From Microbacterium sp. MYb54 (lineage in GTDB: Bacteria > Actinomycetota > Actinomycetes > Actinomycetales > Microbacteriaceae): a stretch of 64,000 nt of DNA. Positions within the stretch are counted from its first letter, which is position 1, and each line of letters opens with the position of its first letter. The stretch is taken from the NCBI RefSeq assembly GCF_002979515.1, contig NZ_PCPA01000003.1, forward strand, positions 62,001-126,000, written 5' to 3'. The notes below the pieces were generated by a model. The model worked only from the letters and a program-made list of their open reading frames with translations. It made no database searches and had not been told where the DNA came from. Shown here one piece after another: positions 16,560-23,793 of this stretch. Both the position numbers and the translations under genes were made by a program.

Positions 16560-17768
16560 ATGCGACGATCAATGAAGATCGCCACCGCAGGGGTGGCTCT
16601 CTTCGGCCTCATCGCGCTCGCCGGGTGTACGACCGACCCGTCAGTGGCGCCGGCCGAGTCGGAGAATCCCGATGCGACGGCTGAGACGACAGAGTGGTTC
16701 GACCAGGAGCTCTTCGACAAACAGGACGAGGAGCGCGGTGTCGACCCGCAGGGACCGGCCGATGAGCCGTACCTGCAGCACATCAACGCCGAGATGGTCG
16801 ACACGTCGGAGTTCGCGAGCGAAGGGGCCAAGAAGGCCTGCTTCGCGAACGCATCGATCTCCAACCCGTGGCGTCAGACGGGCTGGATCACGATGAACCA
16901 GCAGCTGAAGGCACTGCAGGAAACCGGCGCGATCAGCGACATGGAGACCCGTGACGCGAAGGACTCCGACGACACGCAGATCGCCGACATCGACTACTTC
17001 ATCGCGGAGGGCGGATGTGATGTCTTCCTCATCTCGCCGAACAGCACGGCGGCGATGACTCCGGCCGTCGAGCGGGCGTGCGACACCGGCAAGCCGGTGG
17101 TCGTGTTCGATCGCGGTGTGAACACCGATTGTGCTGTGACGTTCATCCACCCGATCGGCGGCTTCGCCTGGGGCATCGACACCGCGGAGTTCCTGATCGA
17201 CAACCTCAAGGAGGGTGACAAGGTCGTTGCACTCCGGGTCCTGCCCGGTGTCGACGTGCTCGAGCACCGCTGGGCCGGAGCGAAGAAGCTCTTCGACGAG
17301 GCCGGGATCGAGGCCGTCGACCACTTCACAGGTGCCGATCCCGCTGAGATCAAGAGCATCATCAGCGACGAGCTCGCCAAGGGCGACGTCGACGGCATCT
17401 GGATGGACGCCGGTGACGGCGCGGTCGCTGCCATCGAGGCGTTCGAGGACGCCGGAGCGGACTACCCGGTCATGACCGGCGAGGACGAGATGAGCTTCCT
17501 TCGCAAGTGGAAGGACACCGGTCTCACGGGTCTCGCGCCGGTGTACTCCAACTTCCAGTGGCGCACTCCGCTGCTCGCGGCGCAGATGATCTTCGCCGGC
17601 GAAGAGGTGCCGAAGGAGTGGGTGCTACCGCAGAAGCCGATCACGGAGCCGGAGCTCGACGACTACCTCAAGGCCAACGAGGGAATGCCCGACGGCCACT
17701 ACGCCAAGTTCGGTGGGGAGAACCTTCCCGGCTACCCGACGGTGTGGCAGGAACGACAGATCCCGTAA
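16560..17768 (+). CDS. Sugar ABC transporter substrate-binding lipoprotein
   Basis: A 402-residue periplasmic-binding-protein-like lipoprotein. The signal peptide ends in the lipobox L-I-A-L-A-G-C (Cys at about residue 22). The mature part has the type-I binding-protein fold: S-N-P-W-R-Q-T in the first strand region, D-V-F-L-I-S-P-N-S-T, K-P-V-V-V-F-D-R-G-V-N and D-G-I-W-M-D-A-G-D-G. About 80 acidic residues separate the lipobox from the fold. It captures the ligand for the preceding permeases. AGGAG ribosome binding site 8 nt upstream; a strong stem-loop follows the gene. Confidence 0.9.
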   Translation: MRRSMKIATAGVALFGLIALAGCTTDPSVAPAESENPDATAETTEWFDQELFDKQDEERGVDPQGPADEPYLQHINAEMVDTSEFASEGAKKACFANASISNPWRQTGWITMNQQLKALQETGAISDMETRDAKDSDDTQIADIDYFIAEGGCDVFLISPNSTAAMTPAVERACDTGKPVVVFDRGVNTDCAVTFIHPIGGFAWGIDTAEFLIDNLKEGDKVVALRVLPGVDVLEHRWAGAKKLFDEAGIEAVDHFTGADPAEIKSIISDELAKGDVDGIWMDAGDGAVAAIEAFEDAGADYPVMTGEDEMSFLRKWKDTGLTGLAPVYSNFQWRTPLLAAQMIFAGEEVPKEWVLPQKPITEPELDDYLKANEGMPDGHYAKFGGENLPGYPTVWQERQIP

Positions 17769-17777
17769 CCGATGTGC

Positions 17778-17823
17778 GATCCCACCCTTCCGCTCCGCAC
17801 CCGTGGAGTGGGAGGGTGGGATC
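17778..17823 (+). terminator. 19-bp intercistronic stem-loop after the binding-protein gene
   Basis: Arms 17778-17796 and 17805-17823 pair over 19 positions (17 Watson-Crick, 2 G-U) around an 8-nt loop. No T run follows and the next gene begins 24 nt later. It is more likely an mRNA-stabilising or attenuating hairpin than a full terminator. Confidence 0.7.
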
Positions 17824-17847
17824 GACTTCACGATCAAGAGGACAACG

Positions 17848-18699
17848 ATGCCCCGCACGATCGCCGTCAACACCTGGGTGTGGACGTCTCCGCTGACCGA
17901 TGCCATGCTCGAACCGCTCGCCCGCAAGGCCCAAGGCCTCGGGTACGACGCCCTGGAGCTGCCGCTCGAGAGCGTCGGCGACTGGGATCCGCAGCGCGCA
18001 CGTGCTGTGCTCGACAGCTTGGGTCTCGGCACGATCGTGATCGGAGCGATGGGTCCACGACGCTCACTCGTGGCCCGCGCGGGGGATGTCGGTGCGACGC
18101 AGGCGTATCTCCGATCCTGCATCGCGGCCGCAGAGGCTCTGGGCGCGCGGGTCGTGGCCGGTCCGTTCTACGCCCCGACCGGCATGACCTGGCGGATGGA
18201 CGCCGAAGAACGCGCCGCCGTCGTCGGGGAGCTGCGCGAGAACCTCGCAGGACTCGTCGATGAAGCCGCTGCCCGGGGAGTGACGCTCGCGATCGAGCCC
18301 CTGAACCGCTACGAGACCAGTGTGCTCAACACGGTCGAGCAGAGTCTGGACGCACTCGGTCCGCTGATCGGCCCGGGGCTCGGACTCGCTCTCGATACCT
18401 ACCACCTCAACATCGAGGAGAAGAAGCCCGACGACGCGATCCGTGCGGCGGGGGCGGCGATCGCCCACGTGCAGGTGTGCGGCAGCGATCGCGGCGCCGT
18501 GGGCGATGACCACACCGACTGGCCGGGCCTTCTCCGCGCTCTCGATGACGCCGACTATCGAGGTCCGCTTGGCCTGGAGAGCTTCACCGGGGAGAACGCC
18601 ACCATCGCGGTCGCGGCCTCCGTCTGGCGTCCGCTCGCCCCGAGCCAGGACGAGCTCGCCGCGCGCAGCATCGCCGCGCTGCGCGCCTTCGGCACCTGA
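17848..18699 (+). CDS. Sugar epimerase of the D-tagatose/allulose 3-epimerase-like family
   Basis: A 283-residue TIM barrel. I-E-P-L-N-R-Y-E (Glu150), L-D-T-Y-H-L-N-I-E-E (Asp183, His186) and L-E-S-F (Glu244) match metal- and substrate-binding segments of ketose 3-epimerases at nearly the same residue numbers. At the position of the family metal-ligand His (about 209) this protein has Gln in H-V-Q-V-C-G. It lies between the binding protein and a second barrel protein, in the ABC operon after the stem-loop, with an AGAGGA ribosome binding site. Substrate probably a ketose or 3-keto sugar derivative (inference). Confidence 0.85.
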   Translation: MPRTIAVNTWVWTSPLTDAMLEPLARKAQGLGYDALELPLESVGDWDPQRARAVLDSLGLGTIVIGAMGPRRSLVARAGDVGATQAYLRSCIAAAEALGARVVAGPFYAPTGMTWRMDAEERAAVVGELRENLAGLVDEAAARGVTLAIEPLNRYETSVLNTVEQSLDALGPLIGPGLGLALDTYHLNIEEKKPDDAIRAAGAAIAHVQVCGSDRGAVGDDHTDWPGLLRALDDADYRGPLGLESFTGENATIAVAASVWRPLAPSQDELAARSIAALRAFGT

Positions 18700-18739
18700 A
18701 CCCGCACGACCTCGAACGAGTCGAGACGAAGGAGTCCTC

Positions 18740-19747
18740 ATGACGAGCCACCCGGTCACCCTGTTCACCGGTCAGTGGGCCGATCTGCCCTTCGAGGAGG
18801 TCGCTCGTCTCGCAGCGGAGTGGGGGTACGACGGGCTCGAGGTCGCGGCCTCCGGGGATCACCTCGACCTGAAGCGCGCCGACGAGGACGACGCCTATGT
18901 GGCCTCGCGCAAGGAGATCCTCGACCGGCACGGCTTGAAGATCTTCGCCATCTCGAACCATCTCGCAGGTCAAGCCGTGTGCGACGCCCCGATCGACTTC
19001 CGCCATATGGCCATCCTCCGCGACTACGTGTGGGGCGACGGCGAGGCCGAGGGGGTCAGGCAGCGGGCAGCCGACGACATGAAGCGGGCGGCACGGGTCG
19101 CACGCAAGCTCGGCATCGACACGGTCGTGGGGTTCACCGGATCATCGATCTGGCCGTATCTCGCGATGTTCCCTCCGGTTCCGGCATCCGTCATCGAGGG
19201 CGGATTCGAGGACTTCGCCCGACGCTGGAACCCGATCCTCGATGTCTTCGACGGCGAGGGTGTGCGCTTCGCGCACGAGGTGCATCCGGGCGAGATCGCC
19301 TACGACTACTGGTCTTCGGTGCGTGCGCTGGAGGCGATCGAGCACCGTGAGGCGTTCGGATTCAACTGGGACCCCTCGCACATGATGTGGCAGAACATCG
19401 ACCCGGTCGGGTTCATCGTCGACTTCGCGGACCGGATCTATCACGTGGACTGCAAGGACACCAGGATGCGGCCCCGGAACGGGCGTGCGGGAGTGCTCGG
19501 CTCGCACCTGCCGTGGGGCGACCCCCGGCGCGGCTGGGACTTCGTCTCCACGGGACACGGCGATGTGCCGTGGGAGGACGCCTTCCGTGCGCTCGACTCG
19601 ATCGGCTACGCAGGACCCATCTCGATCGAGTGGGAGGATGCCGGTATGGACCGCCTGCACGGTGCCCCCGAGGCGTTGGGATTCGTGAGATCTCTGCTGT
19701 GGCCGAAGCCCGCAGCCTCGTTCGACGCCGCGTTCAGCAACCAGTGA
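18740..19747 (+). CDS. Sugar phosphate isomerase/epimerase family protein (TIM barrel)
   Basis: A 335-residue AP-endonuclease-fold enzyme, longer than the neighbouring epimerases. Likely metal ligands lie in H-E-V-H-P-G-E, N-W-D-P-S-H-M-M-W-Q, Y-H-V-D-C-K-D-T, G-H-G-D-V-P-W and I-S-I-E-W-E-D. This long form with the P-S-H-x-x-W-Q segment is seen in sets with Gfo/Idh/MocA dehydrogenases. Members of the same fold act as eliminases or hydratases on 3-keto-glycosides; whether this one does is inference. AAGGAG precedes ATG 18740. Its stop codon lies in a 14-bp tandem duplication. Confidence 0.83.
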   Translation: MTSHPVTLFTGQWADLPFEEVARLAAEWGYDGLEVAASGDHLDLKRADEDDAYVASRKEILDRHGLKIFAISNHLAGQAVCDAPIDFRHMAILRDYVWGDGEAEGVRQRAADDMKRAARVARKLGIDTVVGFTGSSIWPYLAMFPPVPASVIEGGFEDFARRWNPILDVFDGEGVRFAHEVHPGEIAYDYWSSVRALEAIEHREAFGFNWDPSHMMWQNIDPVGFIVDFADRIYHVDCKDTRMRPRNGRAGVLGSHLPWGDPRRGWDFVSTGHGDVPWEDAFRALDSIGYAGPISIEWEDAGMDRLHGAPEALGFVRSLLWPKPAASFDAAFSNQ

Positions 19748-19768
19748 TCGTCAGCCAGTGATCGTCAG
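19741..19768 (+). repeat. 14-bp tandem duplication across a stop codon
   Basis: CCAGTGATCGTCAG occurs twice in direct succession (19741-19754, 19755-19768). The first copy contains the TGA of the barrel gene; the second lies in the intergenic gap. Confidence 0.9.
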
Positions 19769-19780
19769 AACAGGAGCCTC

Positions 19781-20074
19781 ATGTCCATCCAGCACACCGT
19801 CGTCTTCCGCCTGATCCACCCGGCCGGGTCCGCCGAGGAGCGGGAGTTCCTGGCGACGGGGCACGCGGTCCTGACCTCCATCCCCGGCGTCGAGGACTTC
19901 ACCATCCGCCGTCAGGTGAGCGCGAAGAGCGACCTCAGCCATCAGTTCTCGATGGTGTTCACCGATCAGCACGCCTACGACGCGTACGACGGGCACCCCG
20001 CACACCGGGCGTTCGTCTCGGAGCGCTGGCTTCCCGAGGTCGCCACGTTCCAGGAGTACGACTTCGTCGAGTGA
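19781..20074 (+). CDS. Dabb (stress-responsive A/B barrel) family protein
   Basis: A 97-residue protein with the ferredoxin-like Dabb fold: Q-H-T-V-V-F-R-L at the N-terminus, I-P-G-V-E-D-F-T-I in the middle, the strand F-S-M-V-F-T-D, then Y-D-G-H-P-A-H-R-A-F-V near the end, all typical of the family. These small dimeric proteins can be cyclases, eliminases or ligand-binding proteins. As last gene of the sugar operon it may assist a dehydration or lactone step (inference). An AGGAG site precedes ATG 19781. Confidence 0.87.
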   Translation: MSIQHTVVFRLIHPAGSAEEREFLATGHAVLTSIPGVEDFTIRRQVSAKSDLSHQFSMVFTDQHAYDAYDGHPAHRAFVSERWLPEVATFQEYDFVE

Positions 20075-20132
20075 CGCTGTCGAGTGACGCTGTCGAGTGA
20101 CGCTGTCGAGTTGACGCTGTCGAGTGACGCCG
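20067..20132 (+). repeat. 13-bp tandem repeat, five copies, across a stop codon
   Basis: TCGAGTGACGCTG is repeated at 20067-20079, 20080-20092 and 20093-20105, then a 14-nt variant (20106-20119) and a one-mismatch copy (20120-20132). The first copy contains the TGA of the Dabb gene; the array fills the gap to the convergent NYN gene. Confidence 0.9.
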
Positions 20133-20138
20133 TCGCTG

Positions 20139-21137
20139 TCAGGCGGCGGGCTCGCGGAGACGGACCAACCGCTCGTGGCCGGTCTCCTCGAGCTCGGCGA
20201 TGTCGTCGCGCGATTTGAGGAAGTCGGAGAACGAGCGGTAGCCGAGGGCCTTCTCGCTGAACGACGGATCCATGCGGCGCATGTGCGTCTTGACCGCAGA
20301 GCTGTGCAGCCACTCGTCGGCGTCGGCCTTGTCGTGACCGAGGCGCAGCGCGCGCTCCAGCAACTGGGTCGCCACCTCCTGATCGTCGACCTTGTCCTCG
20401 ACCCTGGGCTCCTCCGCCTTGGGTGCGGACTTGGCGCGCGTGCGCTTCGGGGTGGTCTTCGGCTTCGAGGTCGTCTCGGCGACGTTCTCCGTGACGGCGT
20501 CGGCGACGGGGGCGGGCGCCTCCACCACGGGCTGGGCCTTGGCGGCGACCACGGGGGCGGCTTTCACCGGGCGCACCACGCCGGGCAGCGAGTCGTACGA
20601 CTCGAACTCGTCGCACGCTGCGGCCAGCGACTTGGCGGTCGAGCCGGACACCCCGACGCCGATCACGTACCGGCCGAGACGCTTGCAGCGCTGAGCCAGC
20701 GGCACGTAGTCGCTGTCGCCGGCCACGATCACGACGTGGGTGAGGTCGGGCAGTCGGAACATGTCCTCGACCGCGTCGACCGCGAGCCGGATGTCGGCGC
20801 CGTTCTTCGCGTAGGCGGCGGCGGGGAACAGCTGCACGAGGTCGACCGCACGCGCCACGAGCTGCGAACGGTACACGGCGTTGACGGGAGAGGACCAGTC
20901 GGCGTAGGCCCGTGTCAGGACCAGCGTGCCGAACGAGGCGGCGTAGTCGATGATGGCACCGACCTCGATCATCGCGCGGCTCAGGCGGTCGGTGACGTCA
21001 GGGTCGTTCGGGTTCTCGCTGATCCGCTGACGGTCTTTGCCGTAGGCGTTGCGGCCGTGCACGCGGTCGTACCAGGAGATGACGATGTTGTCGAAGTCGA
21101 GGTAGACGGCGACGCGGGCATCGGTGGTCTCAGCCAT
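20139..21137 (-). CDS. NYN domain protein with C-terminal OST-HTH/LOTUS domain
   Basis: A 332-residue protein. The N-terminal 170 residues form a PIN-like NYN (DUF88) nuclease domain with acidic active-site segments V-Y-L-D-F-D-N-I and V-A-G-D-S-D-Y-V-P-L. A linker of about 80 residues rich in A, P, K and T follows. The last 75 residues (S-F-S-E-K-A-L-G-Y-R-S-F-S-D-F-L) are an OST-HTH/LOTUS RNA-binding domain. Together this suggests an RNA-targeting endonuclease. It starts 2 nt after the stop of the upstream oxidoreductase gene. Confidence 0.88.
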   Translation of the reverse strand: MAETTDARVAVYLDFDNIVISWYDRVHGRNAYGKDRQRISENPNDPDVTDRLSRAMIEVGAIIDYAASFGTLVLTRAYADWSSPVNAVYRSQLVARAVDLVQLFPAAAYAKNGADIRLAVDAVEDMFRLPDLTHVVIVAGDSDYVPLAQRCKRLGRYVIGVGVSGSTAKSLAAACDEFESYDSLPGVVRPVKAAPVVAAKAQPVVEAPAPVADAVTENVAETTSKPKTTPKRTRAKSAPKAEEPRVEDKVDDQEVATQLLERALRLGHDKADADEWLHSSAVKTHMRRMDPSFSEKALGYRSFSDFLKSRDDIAELEETGHERLVRLREPAA

Positions 21138-21139
21138 GA

Positions 21140-22126
21140 TCAGACCTCCTCGCGGGGATAGCGGACGCCGATCTGCGCTCTGATCTCATCGAGGGTTCCC
21201 ATGATCGCGACGCTCTCGGCGATCGGCAGGATGTCGCCTTCGAGGATGCCGTCGCGTACGAGTCGCTCGGCGGCGAGCGCCTGGTACTGCATGCCGCGCC
21301 CCTCGACCTCGGAGGTGTAGGTCTCCTGCACCGTGCCGTCGGGAAGCACCACCCGGAACGTGGTGGGGCTGTACCAGACGGTGTCGATGTCGATGCGAGC
21401 AGCCGTGCCGATGATGCTCGCGACGTTGGGTCCCGCCGCGCGCGACGACGAGAGGGTGGTCGAGATCGCGCCGCCCTCGTGGGTCATGACGGTGGCGACC
21501 TCGGCGTCAGCCCCCGTCTCGATGAGACGTCCGAGGGCACGGATCGTGGTCGGGGCGCCGAGGATGTCCCAGACGAACGAGATCGGGTAGATGCCGAGGT
21601 CGAGCAGTGCGCCGCCGCCGAGTGCCAGGTCGTTGAGCCGGTGTGCGGGGTCGGAGGGCAGCAGCTGGGTGTGATCCGCGCTGACTGCACGGATCTCGCC
21701 GAGCGCGCCTTCGGCGATGAGCTCGCGGATGCGGATCATGTGCGGCAGGTACCTGGTCCACATCGCCTCCATCACGAGCAGGCCGCGCTCCGCCGCGAGC
21801 GCCTGCAGATCTGCCGCCTCTGCACGGTTCAGTGTGAAGGCCTTCTCGGCGATCACGTGCTTGCCGTTCTCGAGCGCCAGCCGGGCGTTCTCGTGGTGCA
21901 TCGGGTGCGGCGTCGACACGTAGATGATGTCGACATCGGGGTCGGCCACCAGGGCTTCGTAAGAGGGGTGTGCATGGGCGATGTCGAAGCGGGCCGCGAA
22001 AGCGTCTGCTGACTCCTGCGAGCGCGAGCCGACCGCCACGAGGTCGAGCCCCGCGGTGCGTAGATCGGACGCGAACGCGCCGGCGATACCGCCGGTCGCA
22101 AGGATTCCCCACCGAAGACCTGTCAT
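21140..22126 (-). CDS. Gfo/Idh/MocA family oxidoreductase
   Basis: A 328-residue dehydrogenase: cofactor loop W-G-I-L-A-T-G-G-I-A, then S-T-P-H-P-M-H-H and the variant E-K motif A-E-K-A-F-T. The catalytic region has L-G-G-G-A-L-L-D-L-G-I-Y-P-I, a form typical of the dimeric dihydrodiol dehydrogenase / glucose-fructose-oxidoreductase branch with short C-terminal domain. ATG 22126 is supported by a TACGCT element 6 nt upstream. It is upstream of the NYN gene in a two-gene operon and not obviously part of the sugar operon on the opposite strand. Confidence 0.87.
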   Translation of the reverse strand: MTGLRWGILATGGIAGAFASDLRTAGLDLVAVGSRSQESADAFAARFDIAHAHPSYEALVADPDVDIIYVSTPHPMHHENARLALENGKHVIAEKAFTLNRAEAADLQALAAERGLLVMEAMWTRYLPHMIRIRELIAEGALGEIRAVSADHTQLLPSDPAHRLNDLALGGGALLDLGIYPISFVWDILGAPTTIRALGRLIETGADAEVATVMTHEGGAISTTLSSSRAAGPNVASIIGTAARIDIDTVWYSPTTFRVVLPDGTVQETYTSEVEGRGMQYQALAAERLVRDGILEGDILPIAESVAIMGTLDEIRAQIGVRYPREEV

Positions 22127-22138
22127 GGTCTCAGCGTA
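22127..22138 (-). promoter_or_regulatory. Leaderless -10 element
   Basis: On the minus strand TACGCT (22138-22133), 6 nt, then ATG 22126. Confidence 0.55.
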
Positions 22139-22219
22139 GGGGGTGCGGTGGGTGTGACGGACTGTTACATCCCGTGACGCCCGGCATCGGGGCCGTGGCA
22201 GCGGGCCGTCGACGACTCC

Positions 22220-22231
22220 TACCGTGACGGC
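22220..22231 (+). promoter_or_regulatory. Leaderless -10 element
   Basis: TACCGT at 22220-22225, 6 nt, then ATG 22232. The surrounding decamer CCTACCGTGA (22218-22227) recurs at 23705-23714 upstream of the binding-protein gene. Confidence 0.55.
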
Positions 22232-23644
22232 ATGACCGAACCCCTCATCATCGGCGCCATGGTGCGTACCCTCGGCGCCTATCCCTCGGGTTGGCGCCAG
22301 CCGGGTGCGCACCGTGATCCTGCCGCCGACGCCGACATCCTGCGGCACATCGCGCAGGAGGGGGAGGCCGCCGGTCTCGACTATCTCTTCTTCGGGGACT
22401 GGCTCGCCACGGGCCCCGATCTGGAATTCCGTGACCCGTATCTGCTCGCCCGGATCGACCCGGTGAGCGCGGTGCTCTTCCTCGCCGGGATCACCTCGCG
22501 GATCGGTCTGATCGCCACCGTGAACACCACCTACGCCGACCCGTACACGACGGCACGTTCGCTGGCATCGCTCGACGTGCTCACCCGTGGTCGCGCGGGC
22601 GTCAACCTCGTCACGGGCGCCGAGCCGCGTGCCGCAGGCAACCACGGCCGCGATGCGCACGCCGACAACGAGACCCGCTATGACAGGGCGGAGGAGTTCG
22701 TCGAGGTGTTGCGGCGGCTGTGGGACTCGTGGGGAGAGGACGCCTGGATCGCCGACGCCGAGCGCGGCGTGCTGATCGATCCGGAGGGGCTGCACCCCGC
22801 CGACTTCCGGGGTGCACAGGTGCGGGTCACCGGTCCGCTCAACGTGGCCCGCCCACCACAGGGGCGGATCCCGATCGTGCATGCCGGCACCTCGCCGCGG
22901 TCGAGGGCGCTCGCGGCCACCGAGGCCGATCTCGCGCTGACCGCCGCGCCGACGCTTGCCGATGCGATCGCCACGCGTCGGCTGTTGAGGGAGATCGCGG
23001 CAGACGCCGGCAGGTCGCCCGACGCGCTGAAGGTGATCGCTCCGGTGCTTCCCGTCGTCGCGGACACGGATGCCGACGCCCGACGCATCGTGGAGCGTCT
23101 GCTCGCCCTGGTGCCGCTCGCCGAGGGGCACCAGGCCGCGCGCACGGCGTTCCCGCCGAACCGCACCGTCGCAGCCCTCGCCGATGCGTTCGACGTCCCG
23201 CACGACGACCCCCTGCGTTCTGCGACCTTCGACGCGCCGGTGACCGCCGCCCAGGCCCTGCGGCTGGGCGAACGCGGCGCCGCGCTGATCGAGAGACTCG
23301 GCCTGATCGCCGGGTTGCGCGTCTCCGGATCGGGCATCTCCGGATCCGGGGCTGCGGGCGCCGACCCGCTCACCTGGCGGCACCTCGTCGCGGCCAACGC
23401 GGTGCCCGCGGCCTTCGTCGTGGGCGACGCCGGCACGATCGCGGATCACTTCGAGACCTGGCGCGACGAGGGGGCGGCAGACGGATTCAACGTGCTGTCG
23501 GCCTTCCAACCCGCGCAGTTCGAGGCGTTCACTCGGATCGCGGCGCCGGAACTTCGCCGTCGCGGACTGCTGCGAGGCGCGGAGGAGGGCGCTGGAGCGA
23601 CGCTTCGCGACCGCCTGCGCATTTCCTCGTATGTCGACGCGTGA
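22232..23644 (+). CDS. LLM-class flavin-dependent monooxygenase (NtaA/SnaA/DszA-like)
   Basis: A 470-residue luciferase-like FMN-dependent monooxygenase. It has the subgroup marks G-L-D-Y-L-F-F-G-D near residue 50, T-V-N-T-T-Y-A-D-P-Y, R-A-G-V-N-L-V-T and H-A-G-T-S-P-R-S, as in nitrilotriacetate and DszA/SnaA-type enzymes. These use FMNH2 supplied by a separate reductase and cleave C-S, C-N or C-C bonds. It precedes an ABC importer and faces a second, different LLM enzyme at the far end of the cluster. Substrate unknown. Confidence 0.88.
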   Translation: MTEPLIIGAMVRTLGAYPSGWRQPGAHRDPAADADILRHIAQEGEAAGLDYLFFGDWLATGPDLEFRDPYLLARIDPVSAVLFLAGITSRIGLIATVNTTYADPYTTARSLASLDVLTRGRAGVNLVTGAEPRAAGNHGRDAHADNETRYDRAEEFVEVLRRLWDSWGEDAWIADAERGVLIDPEGLHPADFRGAQVRVTGPLNVARPPQGRIPIVHAGTSPRSRALAATEADLALTAAPTLADAIATRRLLREIAADAGRSPDALKVIAPVLPVVADTDADARRIVERLLALVPLAEGHQAARTAFPPNRTVAALADAFDVPHDDPLRSATFDAPVTAAQALRLGERGAALIERLGLIAGLRVSGSGISGSGAAGADPLTWRHLVAANAVPAAFVVGDAGTIADHFETWRDEGAADGFNVLSAFQPAQFEAFTRIAAPELRRRGLLRGAEEGAGATLRDRLRISSYVDA

Positions 23645-23725
23645 CCACACGTTTCGCCACGCGACATCCGGAGTCCGCCGCTTCGCGCCACGGCATCACC
23701 GATTCCTACCGTGAAGACACCTCAC

Positions 23726-23777
23726 CACAGCACACACCCGAAGCACAGCACGCGCCCGAAGCACTGCACCCCCGAAG
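23726..23777 (+). repeat. Imperfect tandem repeat in the leader of the binding-protein gene
   Basis: Three units (23726-23743, 23744-23761 of 18 nt; 23762-23777 of 16 nt) share CAC-GC..CCCGAAG. They lie just before the AGGAGG ribosome binding site of ATG 23794, downstream of the CCTACCGTGA motif. Confidence 0.75.
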
Positions 23778-23793
23778 CCAGGAGGCCCCTCCC

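Noticed and set aside
18740..19747. The long barrel protein as a C-glycoside deglycosidase subunit.
   Set aside because: The small DUF6379-type partner that characterises those enzymes is not present in the operon; the assignment was kept at family level.
20067..20132. The 13-bp array as a CRISPR or as a terminator.
   Set aside because: Units are directly adjacent with no spacers, and no stable hairpin with T run is formed.
22720..23793. A long upstream extension of the 23794 lipoprotein frame through the monooxygenase gene.
   Set aside because: The lipoprotein has a clear AGGAGG site and signal peptide at 23794; the extension is the wrong frame of the monooxygenase gene.
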